Notes: generated from the sequence alone by a model not told the origin. A stretch of 49,700 nt of DNA from Nitrospiraceae bacterium (GCA_020356065.1 CP070632.1:1252996-1302695); one strand, 5' to 3'. Shown: positions 9,301-17,674, counted from the stretch's first letter. A program made the numbers and translations.

Positions 9301-9498
9301 GGTGATCAGGCTTTCCACCTCCTCAGCAGACAGACCGATTGCTTCGGTTTGAACTTCCACAACCGGCGCTGCAAACTCGGGAAAGACATCTATGGGCATC
9401 TGCTTAAGTTGGATAGTACCGTATACGATCAACAGTATGGCAACACCCATTACCAAGAAGCGAAAATTCAGGCTCGATCCAATAATCCAGCGAAACAT
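6349..9498 (-). CDS. RND efflux permease, CusA/CzcA-like (second permease of the operon)
   Basis: At 1049 residues this is full length for an RND inner-membrane permease, a proton-driven exporter that works as a trimer. It starts MFRWIIGSSLNFRFLV with the first TM helix, followed by MPIDVFPEFAAPVVEVQTEA and the porter domain. TM4 carries the acidic proton-relay pair in LVVALGVVIDDAVVDVEKI (about residues 404-422), and the TM10 region reads GIASRNSVLMI. GGVSGAFFEPL is typical of heavy-metal efflux (HME) relatives. A GGGAGG Shine-Dalgarno lies ten bases before ATG 9498. It is related to, but clearly diverged from, the permease at 11584-14748, and follows the adaptor gene by 64 bp. The substrate cannot be read from the sequence; metal specificity is not proven. 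Confidence 0.9.
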   Translation of the reverse strand: MFRWIIGSSLNFRFLVMGVAILLIVYGTIQLKQMPIDVFPEFAAPVVEVQTEAIGLSAEEVESLITLNLEELLSGVPWLESIRSESVTGLSSILLTFERGTDLIKARQMIQERLTLAYTLPNVAQPPAILQPLSSTSRFMMIGISSDEIEPTELSLLARWTIKPKLVGVPGVANVAIWGQKLRQLQVHLDPVRLREARLMQEDVIATAGDALWVTPLTFLKGSAPGTGGWIDNRNQRLGVHHSMPIESPEDMAKLAVTPQHLLMTGKKMSLGEVAEVTFGHPQLIGDAFVNGGNGLMLVLEKLPSVNTLEVTRGVEKALAELRAGLPGVKINTSVFRLASYVEESISNLTKALFIGAILVVLVIGALLFNWRSALISAVSITLSLLVAVIVLHMIDATINTMMLAGLVVALGVVIDDAVVDVEKILGRLRKRNEGRASIMSIIRDRELEMRRPSVFAALIVLLAVMPIFFMGGVSGAFFEPLVLSFLLAVVASMVVALTVTPALTLVLLRNRPHRNGESMIAVWLRDRFGAVLQRIIKAPRVVLITASIVVVAGIGAWPFLGQSLLPALKERTLPVTWTTAPGTSHAEMYRITSRVSRELQSLPGVQNVGAHMGRAVTGDQIVGINSGQIWVDIDPKADYNETVIAIHETINGYPGVDRHVQSYLRDIVSEVLTGKSTPIVVRIYGQKREILRQKAEEVRQALSDISGLVDLRVEGQMEKPQVKVQVDLDAAGRSNVKPGDVRRSAATVFSGLTVGYLFEEQKIYDVNVWSAPETRKSLTSIRDLWVEKKDRHHVRLGDVADVSIVPTPTVIRHERISPYIDVMANVVGRDLGSVSREVGSRLQKVEFPLEYNPELLGEFVERQEVQQRILGIAVAALIGIFLLLQACFQSWRLALIAFLTLPASIAGGVMASFASGGVISLGSIFGFFAVLGIASRNSVLMINHYQHLEEKAGVPFSLDLVLRGTRERLLPILVSSMSIIFALLPVIIFGQIPGLEIMQPTALVVIGGLIVATLVTLFVIPVLYFVFGANAKRQHDLDIIGLNQGSQL

Positions 9499-9562
9499 GT
9501 TCTTACACCTCCCTAATTGTCATAATGTGCCCCAGGTTTTAACCCCATCGGGAATTGCGGCA

Positions 9563-10786
9563 CTATTTTCCAAAGACAACTTCCGCTCCATACAGGAGTG
9601 AAGCCCCTACGCTTACAACCGTTGTTCCAACGGGCGGACCGTCGAAAAGAACGGCCTGATCACCTATGATATCTTCAATGATGATGGGCTGTCGTTCAAA
9701 AATTAATGGTTCCGGATTGACGTATACCCAGGAAATACCTTTCGCGTCGTAATACACGGCACCATACGGTATGACCTTCTGCTTTTCTTCGCTGCCTGAA
9801 AGCTGCATCTCAACGCGCACACGGGTATTCAATGTCAGACCATGATCAGTGCTCGATACCTTGTAGAACAGCTTTAACATCGAGCGTTTTATGTCTTCAA
9901 TCGGCGGTATGCCCGATGGCAGGGCCAACATGTCATAAGCGAACTCGTCGCGTGTGGCCAATGGCAGGAGGCGCACAGGCTTGTCCTTGGCCAGCCTGTC
10001 CCACTCCCCCTGAGAAAGCGTGACGAGCACCCAAACCTCGTTGTCAGCAGGATCTTGTTTCGGTACCAGTTGGGGTGACTGCATATTGGGTAGCTGCCCG
10101 AAGCCTCCAAAACCTATGTTTTTCACCGTCATCATAGGTTGAATTTTCATTGGGGGGATGATCCTTCCGCCAACAATCTGCTTGCGGATGATCGATTCCT
10201 TGCCCACCTTGCCCGTCTCGATGCCCAGACGCTCGGCCGCTTTCGCGGTAAGAATTACCCGCTTACGGGTGCTAAAAGACTGGTCTGTAATCCTATGCTG
10301 ATCGATTAATGAAGAATCCTGAAATAACTTTAAGATCCTTTCATCTTTTATATAGGCTTCTAATATAATAGCGTCAGATAGCTGATGTTTAATTGTTTGA
10401 AAAAAATCCCTTGCAGTGTCATAACCATCAAACTTTCCAAGCCTAACACAATAATATTCCCCGATTTTCTCAATCCTGAGATAATGCAACTGATTTTCAT
10501 CCAATTTGTTCACTATGGAATCAAACGCTTTCTGTGCATTTGTGATATTATCAAAATTTCCTGCCTGGATTGTATAGCTTAGGCGGGATATAGGGGACAT
10601 AGAAGGAATACTCTCGAATCGGACAGCATTACTTGTGCCTCCAGATCCCTTCCCTCCAGGACCCGCTGCATGTACTTCTGGCAATGCCAGCAGAAACAGT
10701 ACAACCGAGACTAAGACTAAGTATTTATTTCGATAGGTCGCTCCCAGATAATCCTCATTTAAAGAGAACGTAGTTTCTTTTTTCAT
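9563..10786 (-). CDS. SPOR-domain / RND periplasmic adaptor hybrid
   Basis: This 407-residue protein has a signal anchor or signal peptide at about 22-41. Residues 69-146 (YTIQAGNFDNITNAQKAFDSI...EYYCVRLGKFDGYDTARDFF) have the SPOR-domain pattern, a fold that binds denuded peptidoglycan glycan strands. From about 170 the sequence is that of a CusB/HlyD-type adaptor: VILTAKAAERLGIETGKV, then beta-barrel and membrane-proximal strands (VWVLVTLSQGEWDRL, VRVEMQLSG, VIPYGAVYYDAKGISWVYV, VGASLLYGAEVVF). No long coiled-coil hairpin is visible, and the lipoyl halves seem reduced or missing. GAAAGGAGAATC precedes the ATG. It lies between two RND permease genes and is the only adaptor in the train, so it probably serves one or both. 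Confidence 0.75.
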   Translation of the reverse strand: MKKETTFSLNEDYLGATYRNKYLVLVSVVLFLLALPEVHAAGPGGKGSGGTSNAVRFESIPSMSPISRLSYTIQAGNFDNITNAQKAFDSIVNKLDENQLHYLRIEKIGEYYCVRLGKFDGYDTARDFFQTIKHQLSDAIILEAYIKDERILKLFQDSSLIDQHRITDQSFSTRKRVILTAKAAERLGIETGKVGKESIIRKQIVGGRIIPPMKIQPMMTVKNIGFGGFGQLPNMQSPQLVPKQDPADNEVWVLVTLSQGEWDRLAKDKPVRLLPLATRDEFAYDMLALPSGIPPIEDIKRSMLKLFYKVSSTDHGLTLNTRVRVEMQLSGSEEKQKVIPYGAVYYDAKGISWVYVNPEPLIFERQPIIIEDIIGDQAVLFDGPPVGTTVVSVGASLLYGAEVVFGK

Positions 10787-10900
10787 TTGAAGATTCTCCT
10801 TTCAATCAGGTTCTTTCTTGATCACATCATTACACCACAAAATACTGGCTATCCCACTACAACGTAACGACATCCCACCTCCGTAAACGTCATCTTTCCC

Positions 10901-11545
10901 TTACAATGCCGGAACAGCGCCGTCCTCACCAACAAAAACAAAGGTAGCCATATAGTTGCCTTCCGAATCCTTAACCGCTCCTGCGAAGATGTTTGCACCT
11001 TGCTTTATCAGGCCTTTGTCTCCGAGCGATATCTTGCTTATCGGCACGTCTCGGGGTATGTCCACATCCGTTTCCTCTTCTTCGGTGGGACCGAATTTGA
11101 TTGAGATCACCCGAACCTCAAGGTCATCGACCCAGCCGTGTGTCATCACGCTCTCCGGCGTCAGGTCCCACTCCATATGTCCAAGGGCAAGGCCGCGCAA
11201 TTGCTCGTCAAAGATCCGCAGTTCAAATGCCCGATGCAACCAGCTCAGCGAATCCCTGACGATTGGGCTGTAATCGTCCAGCTGCACAGAAACAGAACCG
11301 ACATATGTTCCAAAATCCACGTCCGTAAAGCTTGCCTTTGCCAGTCTGAAAACAGTGAGCTTATCGGCAATCTTGAGACGAGTTTCACTTCCCTTGTTGG
11401 TCTTCACTAAAATCTCAGAGTGATCTACCTTCATGATTTGTCCACGAATATGGTCCGGTTCCGTTTTTTCTGCGCATGCAGTTGCATTAAAAACTGAAAC
11501 GATGATTACAGTAATTATGATGATGTAGCAGAGTCTGCAAATCAT
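10901..11545 (-). CDS. Exported protein of unknown function within the RND operon
   Basis: The preferred start is ATG 11545, which has GAGGGG seven bases upstream and opens directly into a signal peptide (MICRLCYIIIITVIIVSVFNATACAE, about 26 residues, quoted in full only for its hydrophobic run). A longer frame from ATG 11587 would overlap the upstream permease by ATGA, but gives a poorer signal sequence. The 214-residue product begins its mature part with DHIRGQIMKVDHSEILVKT, a small beta-barrel-like strand pattern. Later it has acidic EEEETDVDIPRDVPISKISLGDKGLI and FAGAVKDSEGNYMATFVFVGEDG. I do not recognise the family. Its position between permease and adaptor suggests a periplasmic accessory of the pump. 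Confidence 0.7.
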   Translation of the reverse strand: MICRLCYIIIITVIIVSVFNATACAEKTEPDHIRGQIMKVDHSEILVKTNKGSETRLKIADKLTVFRLAKASFTDVDFGTYVGSVSVQLDDYSPIVRDSLSWLHRAFELRIFDEQLRGLALGHMEWDLTPESVMTHGWVDDLEVRVISIKFGPTEEEETDVDIPRDVPISKISLGDKGLIKQGANIFAGAVKDSEGNYMATFVFVGEDGAVPAL

Positions 11546-11583
11546 AATCTTCCCCTCACCTCTAATATTTTTCTGGTGTAGTG

Positions 11584-14500
11584 TCATGACATATTACCCG
11601 AAGATAATGTTTCCTCGTTATCTGGCATCGTATCTATTGTCTTCCCAGAATTGGAACCGACCTGAAAATATAAAACCGGAACAACAAACAGGCTTAGCAA
11701 TGTTGATGTAACAAGACCTCCCAGAATGGCCACTGCCATCGGATGCTCGACCTCATGTCCGGGAATGTTGCCGGGGATAATCAGAGGCAGCAGAGCGAAT
11801 GCAGTGGTCAGGGTCGTCATGAGGATCGGCGACAGACGTTCCTCTGCCCCGCGCATGATGAGACTGAGACCGAAGGATTCCCCTTCCACCTGCTCAAGAT
11901 GCCGATAATGTTCAATGAGCATAATGCCGTTCCGCGCAGAAATACCCAGTATCGTGATAACTCCTACAAGTGATCCCAGCGAAATGACGCGGTCTGCTGC
12001 GAACGTTGCAAGTATGGCCCCGACAAGCGCAGCCGGGAGGGCGAGATATACTAGGCCCGCAAGCAGCGCATTTCGGAAAGTCGCATGTAGAATAAGGAAG
12101 ATTGCAACCGCTACGCTTATCGCGGCAACGGACATATTTCTCTGAGCAGTCTCACGCTCCTTGTATTCTCCCAGCACCTCCGCGTAGTAGCCAACAGGAA
12201 ACTGCATTGAGGTGATCCGCTCTTCGACGTCTTTAGCCACAGAGCCGAGATCACGCCCTCTTACGTTCCCTTCAACATCGATACGCCGGGAGTTGTTTTC
12301 CCGCTTGATCTTGTTTGGAGTTGGCACGAGTTTTATGTCCGCCACTTCTGCCAGCCGCACGCGTCCTCCGTAAGGCGTATCGATCAGAAACTCTCCGATG
12401 CTTTCTGTGCTGGTACGTATCGATTCCGGAGCCCAGACAAAAACGTCGTACACCTTGCCATCTTTATGAATGTCGGTGACTTCCTGACCCGACATAAGAG
12501 TGGCTGCTACCCTGCGGACGTCACCCGGTTTTAGCCCATAGCGTCCGGCTTTTTCAAGGTCCAAGCTGACCCGTAATTGTGGAATCAGGGTCTGCTGCTC
12601 GACATGTAAATCAATGAGTCCGGGTATTCCATCAAGTGCATTATGAATGTCCTGTGCTGATTGACGAAGGATCTGCAGATTGGGTCCGAACGTGCGCACG
12701 ACTATAGCATCGCTGGATCCTGTCAGGACCTCCTTGATTCTCTCTTTCAGGTACGTAAGCACGTCTCTGTAAAGCCCGGGATAGCCCCCAACAGCCTCCT
12801 CAATAGACGCTCGCGTTTTGTCATAATCTACACTTGGATCTACGCTGACCCAGTTCTCGGTAAAATTGACGCCGTAGGGTTCGTCTCCGCCAACGGCGCG
12901 TCCAATGTGGGCACCGAAGTTGCGGACCCCCGGGATGGAGCGAAGTTCACGGCTGGCCTGCTGTGTGATCCTGAACGTTTCCTTATGTGAAGTTCCCTCT
13001 GCAGGGACCCAGTGCATCAGGAAGTCTCTTTCTTTGAATGCTGGAAGCAGCGACTCACCGAGAAACGGATAGATGCCAACTCCGGCGATAACAAAGATGA
13101 GGGCAACAGCGTACGTTTTACCTGGTGTTTGGATGAACCGTGAAAGCATTGCGCTGTAAATCTTCTTGAGCCGCGGGACCAGCGGGGACTGCCTCTGCTC
13201 GATTCCTGCACGACTGAGAAGAATAAAACACAGGGCCGGCGTTACTGTTAACGCAACAACCATGGACGCCAGCATTGCGGTGAGATAGGCAATGGCAAGC
13301 GGCTCAAAGAACGCACCCGACAGTCCTCCCATAAAGAAGACCGGCGTGATGGCCAACACTACAATTATCGTCGCATGCACGATGGCGGTACGTACCTCAA
13401 GCGACGCTTCAAGTATGATACGTGCCGTTGATTTTTTGCTGCCGGCCAGGCGGTTTTCGCGCAGCCGACGCACGATATTCTCGACATCGATGATAGCGTC
13501 GTCTACTATGTCGCCGAGAGCGACGATGAACCCGGCGAGGACCATCGTGTTGATCGTTGCCTCTTGAAAATAGAGAACAATGCCCGCTGCCACCAGAGAC
13601 ACCGGGATTGCAGTGATGCTGATCAAAGCCACCCTCCACTCGTAGAGGAAGGCACCAAGTATAAATAGTACGAGTATGGCCCCGATGATAAGGGCTCTTG
13701 TCAGATTATTAATGGATAGCTCGATATAGGTCGCGGGTCTGAATATTTTGGAGTCGATTTCAATATTGGGAAGACCGGGCTTTAATTTCGCCAGTTCCTC
13801 CTCGATCCCCCGTGTCACATCAAGAGTGTTTGCCCATGGCAACTTCTCTACGATCATCATCAGGCCTACTTCATCATTGATGACAGCATCACCGACCAGG
13901 GGCCATGTGTCATATTTTACCGTGGCGACATCACGCAGCCGCGGCGGCGGAGTCGGACGCTTTTTTGTAAGGGCGACCGGTACATTAGCCAGATGTTCCG
14001 GCGAAAAAACAGGGGATTCGTGATGAATGACCAGCCTCTGGTTGGGTGTGTCGATCATCCCGTCAATACGGGTTTTTGCACCGCCGGTATACCTCAGCAG
14101 GCTGAAGTCCAGGGCTTCCGAGGTCGTCTCCATGACTTCGTTCAGCGAGACCTTGTGGGCCCTCATCCTGCTCTGATCGACCTGCACCTGCAATGACTTG
14201 ATCCGTTCACCCCAGATAGGAATGTTGGCCACTCCGGGAACAGACATAAGACGAAACTTGATTGTCCAATATGCAATCATTGAAAGGTCTTGCATGTCAT
14301 AGAACTTAGATGAGAGACCAATCTTCATGACCCGGCTTGTTGACGACAGGGGCTGTAGCATTATCGGCATACCGGATGACTGAGGCAGCTCCGCAATGGC
14401 CAATTCCAGTCTCTCCTGCACCCGCTGCCGCGCCTGCATGAGATCCTCTCCCATCTTGAAAAGAAGAACGACCTGTGACAGCCCCTCCACTGACGAAGAG

Positions 14501-14748
14501 CGTATCACATCAATGCCAGGTGTCCCCCGGAGTGAATCCTCCATCGGTATCGTGATCAGTTCTTCTACCTCAGCAGCAGTCATTCCAGGACCTTCGGTCT
14601 GAATTTCTATTTTTGGCGGCGCAAATTCGGGAAATACATCGACCGGCATTTTGCGAAGTTGTTCTGTTCCGAAGATCAGCAGCGCAGAAGCAATAGCTGC
14701 AACCAAAAAACGGTACTTTAGACTCGAGCCAATAATCCAGCGAAACAT
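11584..14748 (-). CDS. RND efflux permease, CusA/CzcA-like (first permease of the operon)
   Basis: The 1054-residue protein opens MFRWIIGSSLKYRFLV, then MPVDVFPEFAPPKIEIQTEG and MTAAEVEELITIPMEDSLRG, the N-terminal signature of HME-like RND transporters. TM4 reads LAGFIVALGDIVDDAIIDVENI, with the acidic pair needed for proton transfer. GGLSGAFFEPL and the TM10-region GISARNGIMLIEHYRHLEQ are also present. Length and the two-fold repeat of six TM helices plus a large periplasmic loop are complete. TAGGGGGG lies a few bases before ATG 14748. It is the first gene of the train and faces a 1-kb AT-rich region that should hold the promoter. It is a diverged paralogue of the permease at 6349-9498, and a mixed (MdtBC-like) trimer is possible. 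The substrate is unknown. Confidence 0.9.
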   Translation of the reverse strand: MFRWIIGSSLKYRFLVAAIASALLIFGTEQLRKMPVDVFPEFAPPKIEIQTEGPGMTAAEVEELITIPMEDSLRGTPGIDVIRSSSVEGLSQVVLLFKMGEDLMQARQRVQERLELAIAELPQSSGMPIMLQPLSSTSRVMKIGLSSKFYDMQDLSMIAYWTIKFRLMSVPGVANIPIWGERIKSLQVQVDQSRMRAHKVSLNEVMETTSEALDFSLLRYTGGAKTRIDGMIDTPNQRLVIHHESPVFSPEHLANVPVALTKKRPTPPPRLRDVATVKYDTWPLVGDAVINDEVGLMMIVEKLPWANTLDVTRGIEEELAKLKPGLPNIEIDSKIFRPATYIELSINNLTRALIIGAILVLFILGAFLYEWRVALISITAIPVSLVAAGIVLYFQEATINTMVLAGFIVALGDIVDDAIIDVENIVRRLRENRLAGSKKSTARIILEASLEVRTAIVHATIIVVLAITPVFFMGGLSGAFFEPLAIAYLTAMLASMVVALTVTPALCFILLSRAGIEQRQSPLVPRLKKIYSAMLSRFIQTPGKTYAVALIFVIAGVGIYPFLGESLLPAFKERDFLMHWVPAEGTSHKETFRITQQASRELRSIPGVRNFGAHIGRAVGGDEPYGVNFTENWVSVDPSVDYDKTRASIEEAVGGYPGLYRDVLTYLKERIKEVLTGSSDAIVVRTFGPNLQILRQSAQDIHNALDGIPGLIDLHVEQQTLIPQLRVSLDLEKAGRYGLKPGDVRRVAATLMSGQEVTDIHKDGKVYDVFVWAPESIRTSTESIGEFLIDTPYGGRVRLAEVADIKLVPTPNKIKRENNSRRIDVEGNVRGRDLGSVAKDVEERITSMQFPVGYYAEVLGEYKERETAQRNMSVAAISVAVAIFLILHATFRNALLAGLVYLALPAALVGAILATFAADRVISLGSLVGVITILGISARNGIMLIEHYRHLEQVEGESFGLSLIMRGAEERLSPILMTTLTTAFALLPLIIPGNIPGHEVEHPMAVAILGGLVTSTLLSLFVVPVLYFQVGSNSGKTIDTMPDNEETLSSGNMS

Positions 14749-15067
14749 AATACCCCCCTACAGCCTATATAACTCTACATCCGGAATATCTTTGTCAGCC
14801 TTGAACAGCGCAGTCAGAAATATTCTTTGATTTACGTTGGAAGTAAGCGTATATTATAAGCATATTCACAAAAATACTTACTTCTTAACAATATTGATGC
14901 AAGATCTAAATATCCCCGTCTATAACATGAGTCCGGATGTCGCTACGTCCATATTATCATATAATCTGATAAATTCTACTGTTTTTATTAACATGCAAAA
15001 TATCAGATAAAAAAGTGTTTTCTATACTGACACCTTTTTATCATACCTGAGAAATTCATAAATTATT

Positions 15068-15083
15068 ATCAGATAAATCTGAT
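15068..15083. promoter_or_regulatory. Candidate operator palindrome ATCAGAT-AA-ATCTGAT
   Basis: This is a perfect 7-bp inverted repeat with a 2-bp spacer. Half-site copies lie nearby at about 14964 (ATCTGATAA) and 15002 (ATCAGATAA). The cluster is 215-335 bp upstream of the first RND permease gene. A dimeric repressor or activator site is plausible, but no cognate regulator gene is in the window. Confidence 0.35.
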
Positions 15084-15307
15084 CGTATTGTAGGATTTAA
15101 CTGAATTGTTTGTAGGGTAAACAGACTTAAATAGACTTTGTTAATTATTAGATCGTCATTCTGTGATAGAACGCATTTGAGAGGAATTGACGATTACGTG
15201 TCCTCAGTCTAATTCAAATAGATTTATATTTGTAAAAAAAATATATTTGTAAAAAAAATAATTACATCTTTTATAAATTAGGAGCAGCTTAGCAGAGAGG
15301 TTGCCGC

Positions 15308-15451
15308 ATGAAAATGCCTAACTTAAAAACCGGTATCGATATCTTGGGCCGGTCAGAATCATGTCGGATATTCGGTTATAAGGCGTATCTCACCGAGACA
15401 GGTTCGACAGTAAAAGCAGTTATGTCTATGGCTAAAAACGTATTCAGCTGA
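15308..15451 (+). CDS. Possible small protein (47 aa)
   Basis: ATG 15308 opens a 47-codon frame (MKMPNLKTGIDILGRSESC... ending in KNVFS) that stops at TGA 15449-15451. An AGAGAGG lies about eight bases upstream. Its local base composition is less AT-rich than the surrounding kilobase, which is the main reason to list it. There is no recognisable domain. A second open frame begins at the next base (ATG 15452) but looks non-coding. Confidence 0.3.
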   Translation: MKMPNLKTGIDILGRSESCRIFGYKAYLTETGSTVKAVMSMAKNVFS

Positions 15452-15763
15452 ATGAGCCGAAACAGAAACAGTTGGGCTTTTTACACGTTAACACATATGA
15501 TGAGCTTCAGAGGTATTATTTCAATAATCACTATGTGCCGGAGAGTAGACTGCACTGCTCAAAAAGAGATGAATAACTTATTGCTTTCTATCGTTATATT
15601 ATACAATAATGCAAATAATATGGTTCAGTTTAATCTTCAACAGAAAATAATAAAACAAGGAAATTCGAAGACAGGCCGTAATTGTGATATTTAATATCGT
15701 AATTGTTAAGAATGTTACCCTGGATTATCAGTAAGTTTTCGTTTACTCTAAAGAGGGTTCATA

Positions 15764-16198
15764 ATGAAAAAGATTGCTTTAGGATCAGACCATGCCGGTT
15801 ATAAAATGAAAGAGGCCATTAAAATACATCTCAGTTCACGCGGGTATGAGGTCGTTGATTTCGGGACAGACAGTGAGGAAGCGGTTGATTATCCTGATTA
15901 CTGTCGTCCTGCAGCAGAGTGTGTTGCAAAAGGGGAAGCTGATTACGGGATCGTTTTTGGCGGGAGCGGGAACGGAGAAGCAATGGTCACAAACAAAGTT
16001 AAGGGTATCAGGTGCGGCCTTTGCTGGAATATAGAAAGTGCCCGCTTGACAAAAGAGCATAATAACGCAAACATGATCTCTCTTGGAGGAAGAATGGTGT
16101 CTGTGGAAGAAGGAGTTAAAATTGTTGATGCATGGCTGGATGCGGAGTTTCAGGGCGGCAGACATCAGGCAAGAATAGACAAGATAGAGGGGAAATAA
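15764..16198 (+). CDS. rpiB: Ribose-5-phosphate isomerase B
   Basis: The 144-residue protein is standard length for RpiB/LacAB isomerases, which interconvert ribose-5-phosphate and ribulose-5-phosphate in the cytosolic pentose phosphate pathway. Asp9-His10 in GSDHAGYKMKE is the substrate-binding and ring-opening motif. The loop that carries the catalytic Cys in E. coli RpiB here reads GGSGNGE (66-72). This is the cysteine-less type known from Mycobacterium tuberculosis, where the Glu of that loop is the catalytic base, so Glu72 should serve here. NKVKGIRCGLC follows as expected. AGAGGG precedes ATG 15764. The gene appears monocistronic, since 340 bp separate it from the RND adaptor gene downstream. 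Confidence 0.93.
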   Translation: MKKIALGSDHAGYKMKEAIKIHLSSRGYEVVDFGTDSEEAVDYPDYCRPAAECVAKGEADYGIVFGGSGNGEAMVTNKVKGIRCGLCWNIESARLTKEHNNANMISLGGRMVSVEEGVKIVDAWLDAEFQGGRHQARIDKIEGK

Positions 16199-16537
16199 TA
16201 ATCAGTGGGATCCATTTCTCATTAGATGTAATCAGCATTAGATGTAATCAGCATTGAAATAATTACGCAGATAATGCCAATGACCAATGACAAAGCTCCA
16301 ATGCCAATTGAAGGATTCATAAACTGCTTTCCGTTTATAACTTTACCTATTTTTTAAAAACTTGCCTGGTAGCTTCTGTAAGACAATATTTTGTGTCTAT
16401 TTTTCGCGTTGCAAATAATACGGTTCATACTATTAACCTTTATTTCTCCTGAGGAAAGTAATATACTTATAATTCTTAGTGACCGAGCGCCATTTATACA
16501 AATTCCAGATACGTTAGAAGCGCGGGAGTAATGAAAT
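16199..16537. other. Intergenic region with a 16-bp tandem duplication
   Basis: ATTAGATGTAATCAGC occurs twice in direct succession at 16221-16252. It is followed by a low-complexity stretch built on CCAATGACCAATGACAAAG (about 16279-16315). No ORF or RNA gene is evident. The promoter of the downstream adaptor/permease pair should lie in the AT-rich part after 16340. Confidence 0.5.
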
Positions 16538-17674
16538 ATGGAATCAACTGAAATGAAAAATAGAGTCATAAAGCGGATATGGAAGATGATGCCGGCAATG
16601 TTTCTTGTTCTGCTGATTGTACTTATAGTGCTGATGTCAGCAAGGATTAAAAGTGAAGGTGAACGGATCGCTGCTGAAAAACTTGCAACATTAAAGAAAG
16701 AACGTCCCCCTGTAAATGTAGTCGTGCTTAATATCAAGCCTTCATCCATTTATGACCGGATAGACCTTCCTGCAGAGGTAGAACCCTGGGTTGAACTTAA
16801 TGTGCTTGCAGAGGTATCGGGAATGGCTGTACAGGTAGCAGTGAATGAGGGCGACAACGTTGAAAGGGGAGATCTCATTGCCCGGCTTGATTCCCGTGAT
16901 TATGAAAACACTCTGGCTTCGGTAAAGGCTGAATATGAACTGGCAAAACTCGATCTTGAGAGAAACAGAAATCTTTACAGTGAGCAGCTCATTACCAAGG
17001 CCCAGATCGACCAGGCCGTTGCAAGAGTTGATACGCTTGAGGCCTCAGTAAATAATGCAGAACTTCAGCTGGAGCGGACCGCCATCAGGGCGCCTATTTC
17101 CGGTCTGGTGAATCATCTTGACATAAAGGAAGGGCTGCTTATGAACGGACATGATCCTGTAGGCGTCATTCTTGACAACAGCAGAGTGAAGGTGTCTGTC
17201 GGTATACCTGAGGCGGATGTGAATGAAGTAAAAAAGCTCTCTCATTTTGATATTAACATAGAGGCCCTTGGGAACAGGACCTTGATGGGCAAAAAACACT
17301 TTCTTTCACAGAGCCCTGACACGCTTGCTCATCTGTATGAGCTTGAAATTGAGGTTGACAACAGTGACGGAGCCATATTACCTGGAATGTTCGCAAGGGT
17401 CAATATTGTAAAAAAAGAGGTAAAGAACAGCTATGCAGTTCCGCTGTATTCGGTCATATCACGTAGTGATATGCAATATGTTTATGTGGAGAAAAACGGA
17501 ACCGCCCATGTGAGAATGGTTGAAACGGGAATTCTCGAAGGATGGAAAATAGAAATCAGGAAGGGGCTGTCAAAAGGGGACCGGGTGATAGTCGTGGGTC
17601 ACAGAAGTGTTGATGAAGGCCAGGACGTCAATGTTATCCGGGAAGTGTCAATCCCCGAGGACCTGTTTAAATGA
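16538..17674 (+). CDS. RND efflux periplasmic adaptor (AcrA/MdtA-type membrane fusion protein)
   Basis: The 378-residue protein has an N-terminal signal anchor (about 17-36, PAMFLVLLIVLIVLM) without a lipobox. It then has the full adaptor order: half-lipoyl motif VLAEVSGMAVQVAVNEGDNVERGDLIARLDSRDY (about 88-120), a coiled-coil hairpin (about 120-170), the second lipoyl half TAIRAPISGLVNHLDIKEG (about 180-200), then beta-barrel and membrane-proximal domains to DRVIVVGHRSVDEGQDV. It should link the permease encoded just downstream (ATGA overlap at 17671) to an outer-membrane channel in the periplasm. GGGAG precedes ATG 16538. No TolC-type gene is in the window, so the channel is encoded elsewhere. 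Confidence 0.9.
   Translation: MESTEMKNRVIKRIWKMMPAMFLVLLIVLIVLMSARIKSEGERIAAEKLATLKKERPPVNVVVLNIKPSSIYDRIDLPAEVEPWVELNVLAEVSGMAVQVAVNEGDNVERGDLIARLDSRDYENTLASVKAEYELAKLDLERNRNLYSEQLITKAQIDQAVARVDTLEASVNNAELQLERTAIRAPISGLVNHLDIKEGLLMNGHDPVGVILDNSRVKVSVGIPEADVNEVKKLSHFDINIEALGNRTLMGKKHFLSQSPDTLAHLYELEIEVDNSDGAILPGMFARVNIVKKEVKNSYAVPLYSVISRSDMQYVYVEKNGTAHVRMVETGILEGWKIEIRKGLSKGDRVIVVGHRSVDEGQDVNVIREVSIPEDLFK

Larger units (their letters stand above)
14749..15763. other. AT-rich, gene-poor region upstream of the RND operon
   Basis: About 1 kb separates the divergent RND operon and rpiB. It holds A/T homopolymers (a duplicated TATATTTGTAAAAAAAAT-like unit at about 15226-15260), several ATCTGAT/ATCAGAT motifs including a palindrome at 15068-15083, and a possible hairpin at about 15010-15050 (AAAAAAGTGT against ACACCTTTTT, one mismatch). 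One small ORF (15308-15451) is possible. I see no convincing tRNA, riboswitch or longer gene. Confidence 0.5.

Noticed and set aside
15452-15694. 80-codon plus-strand frame upstream of rpiB
   Set aside because: The sequence looks like translated AT-rich intergenic DNA, with no Shine-Dalgarno and no domain-like pattern.
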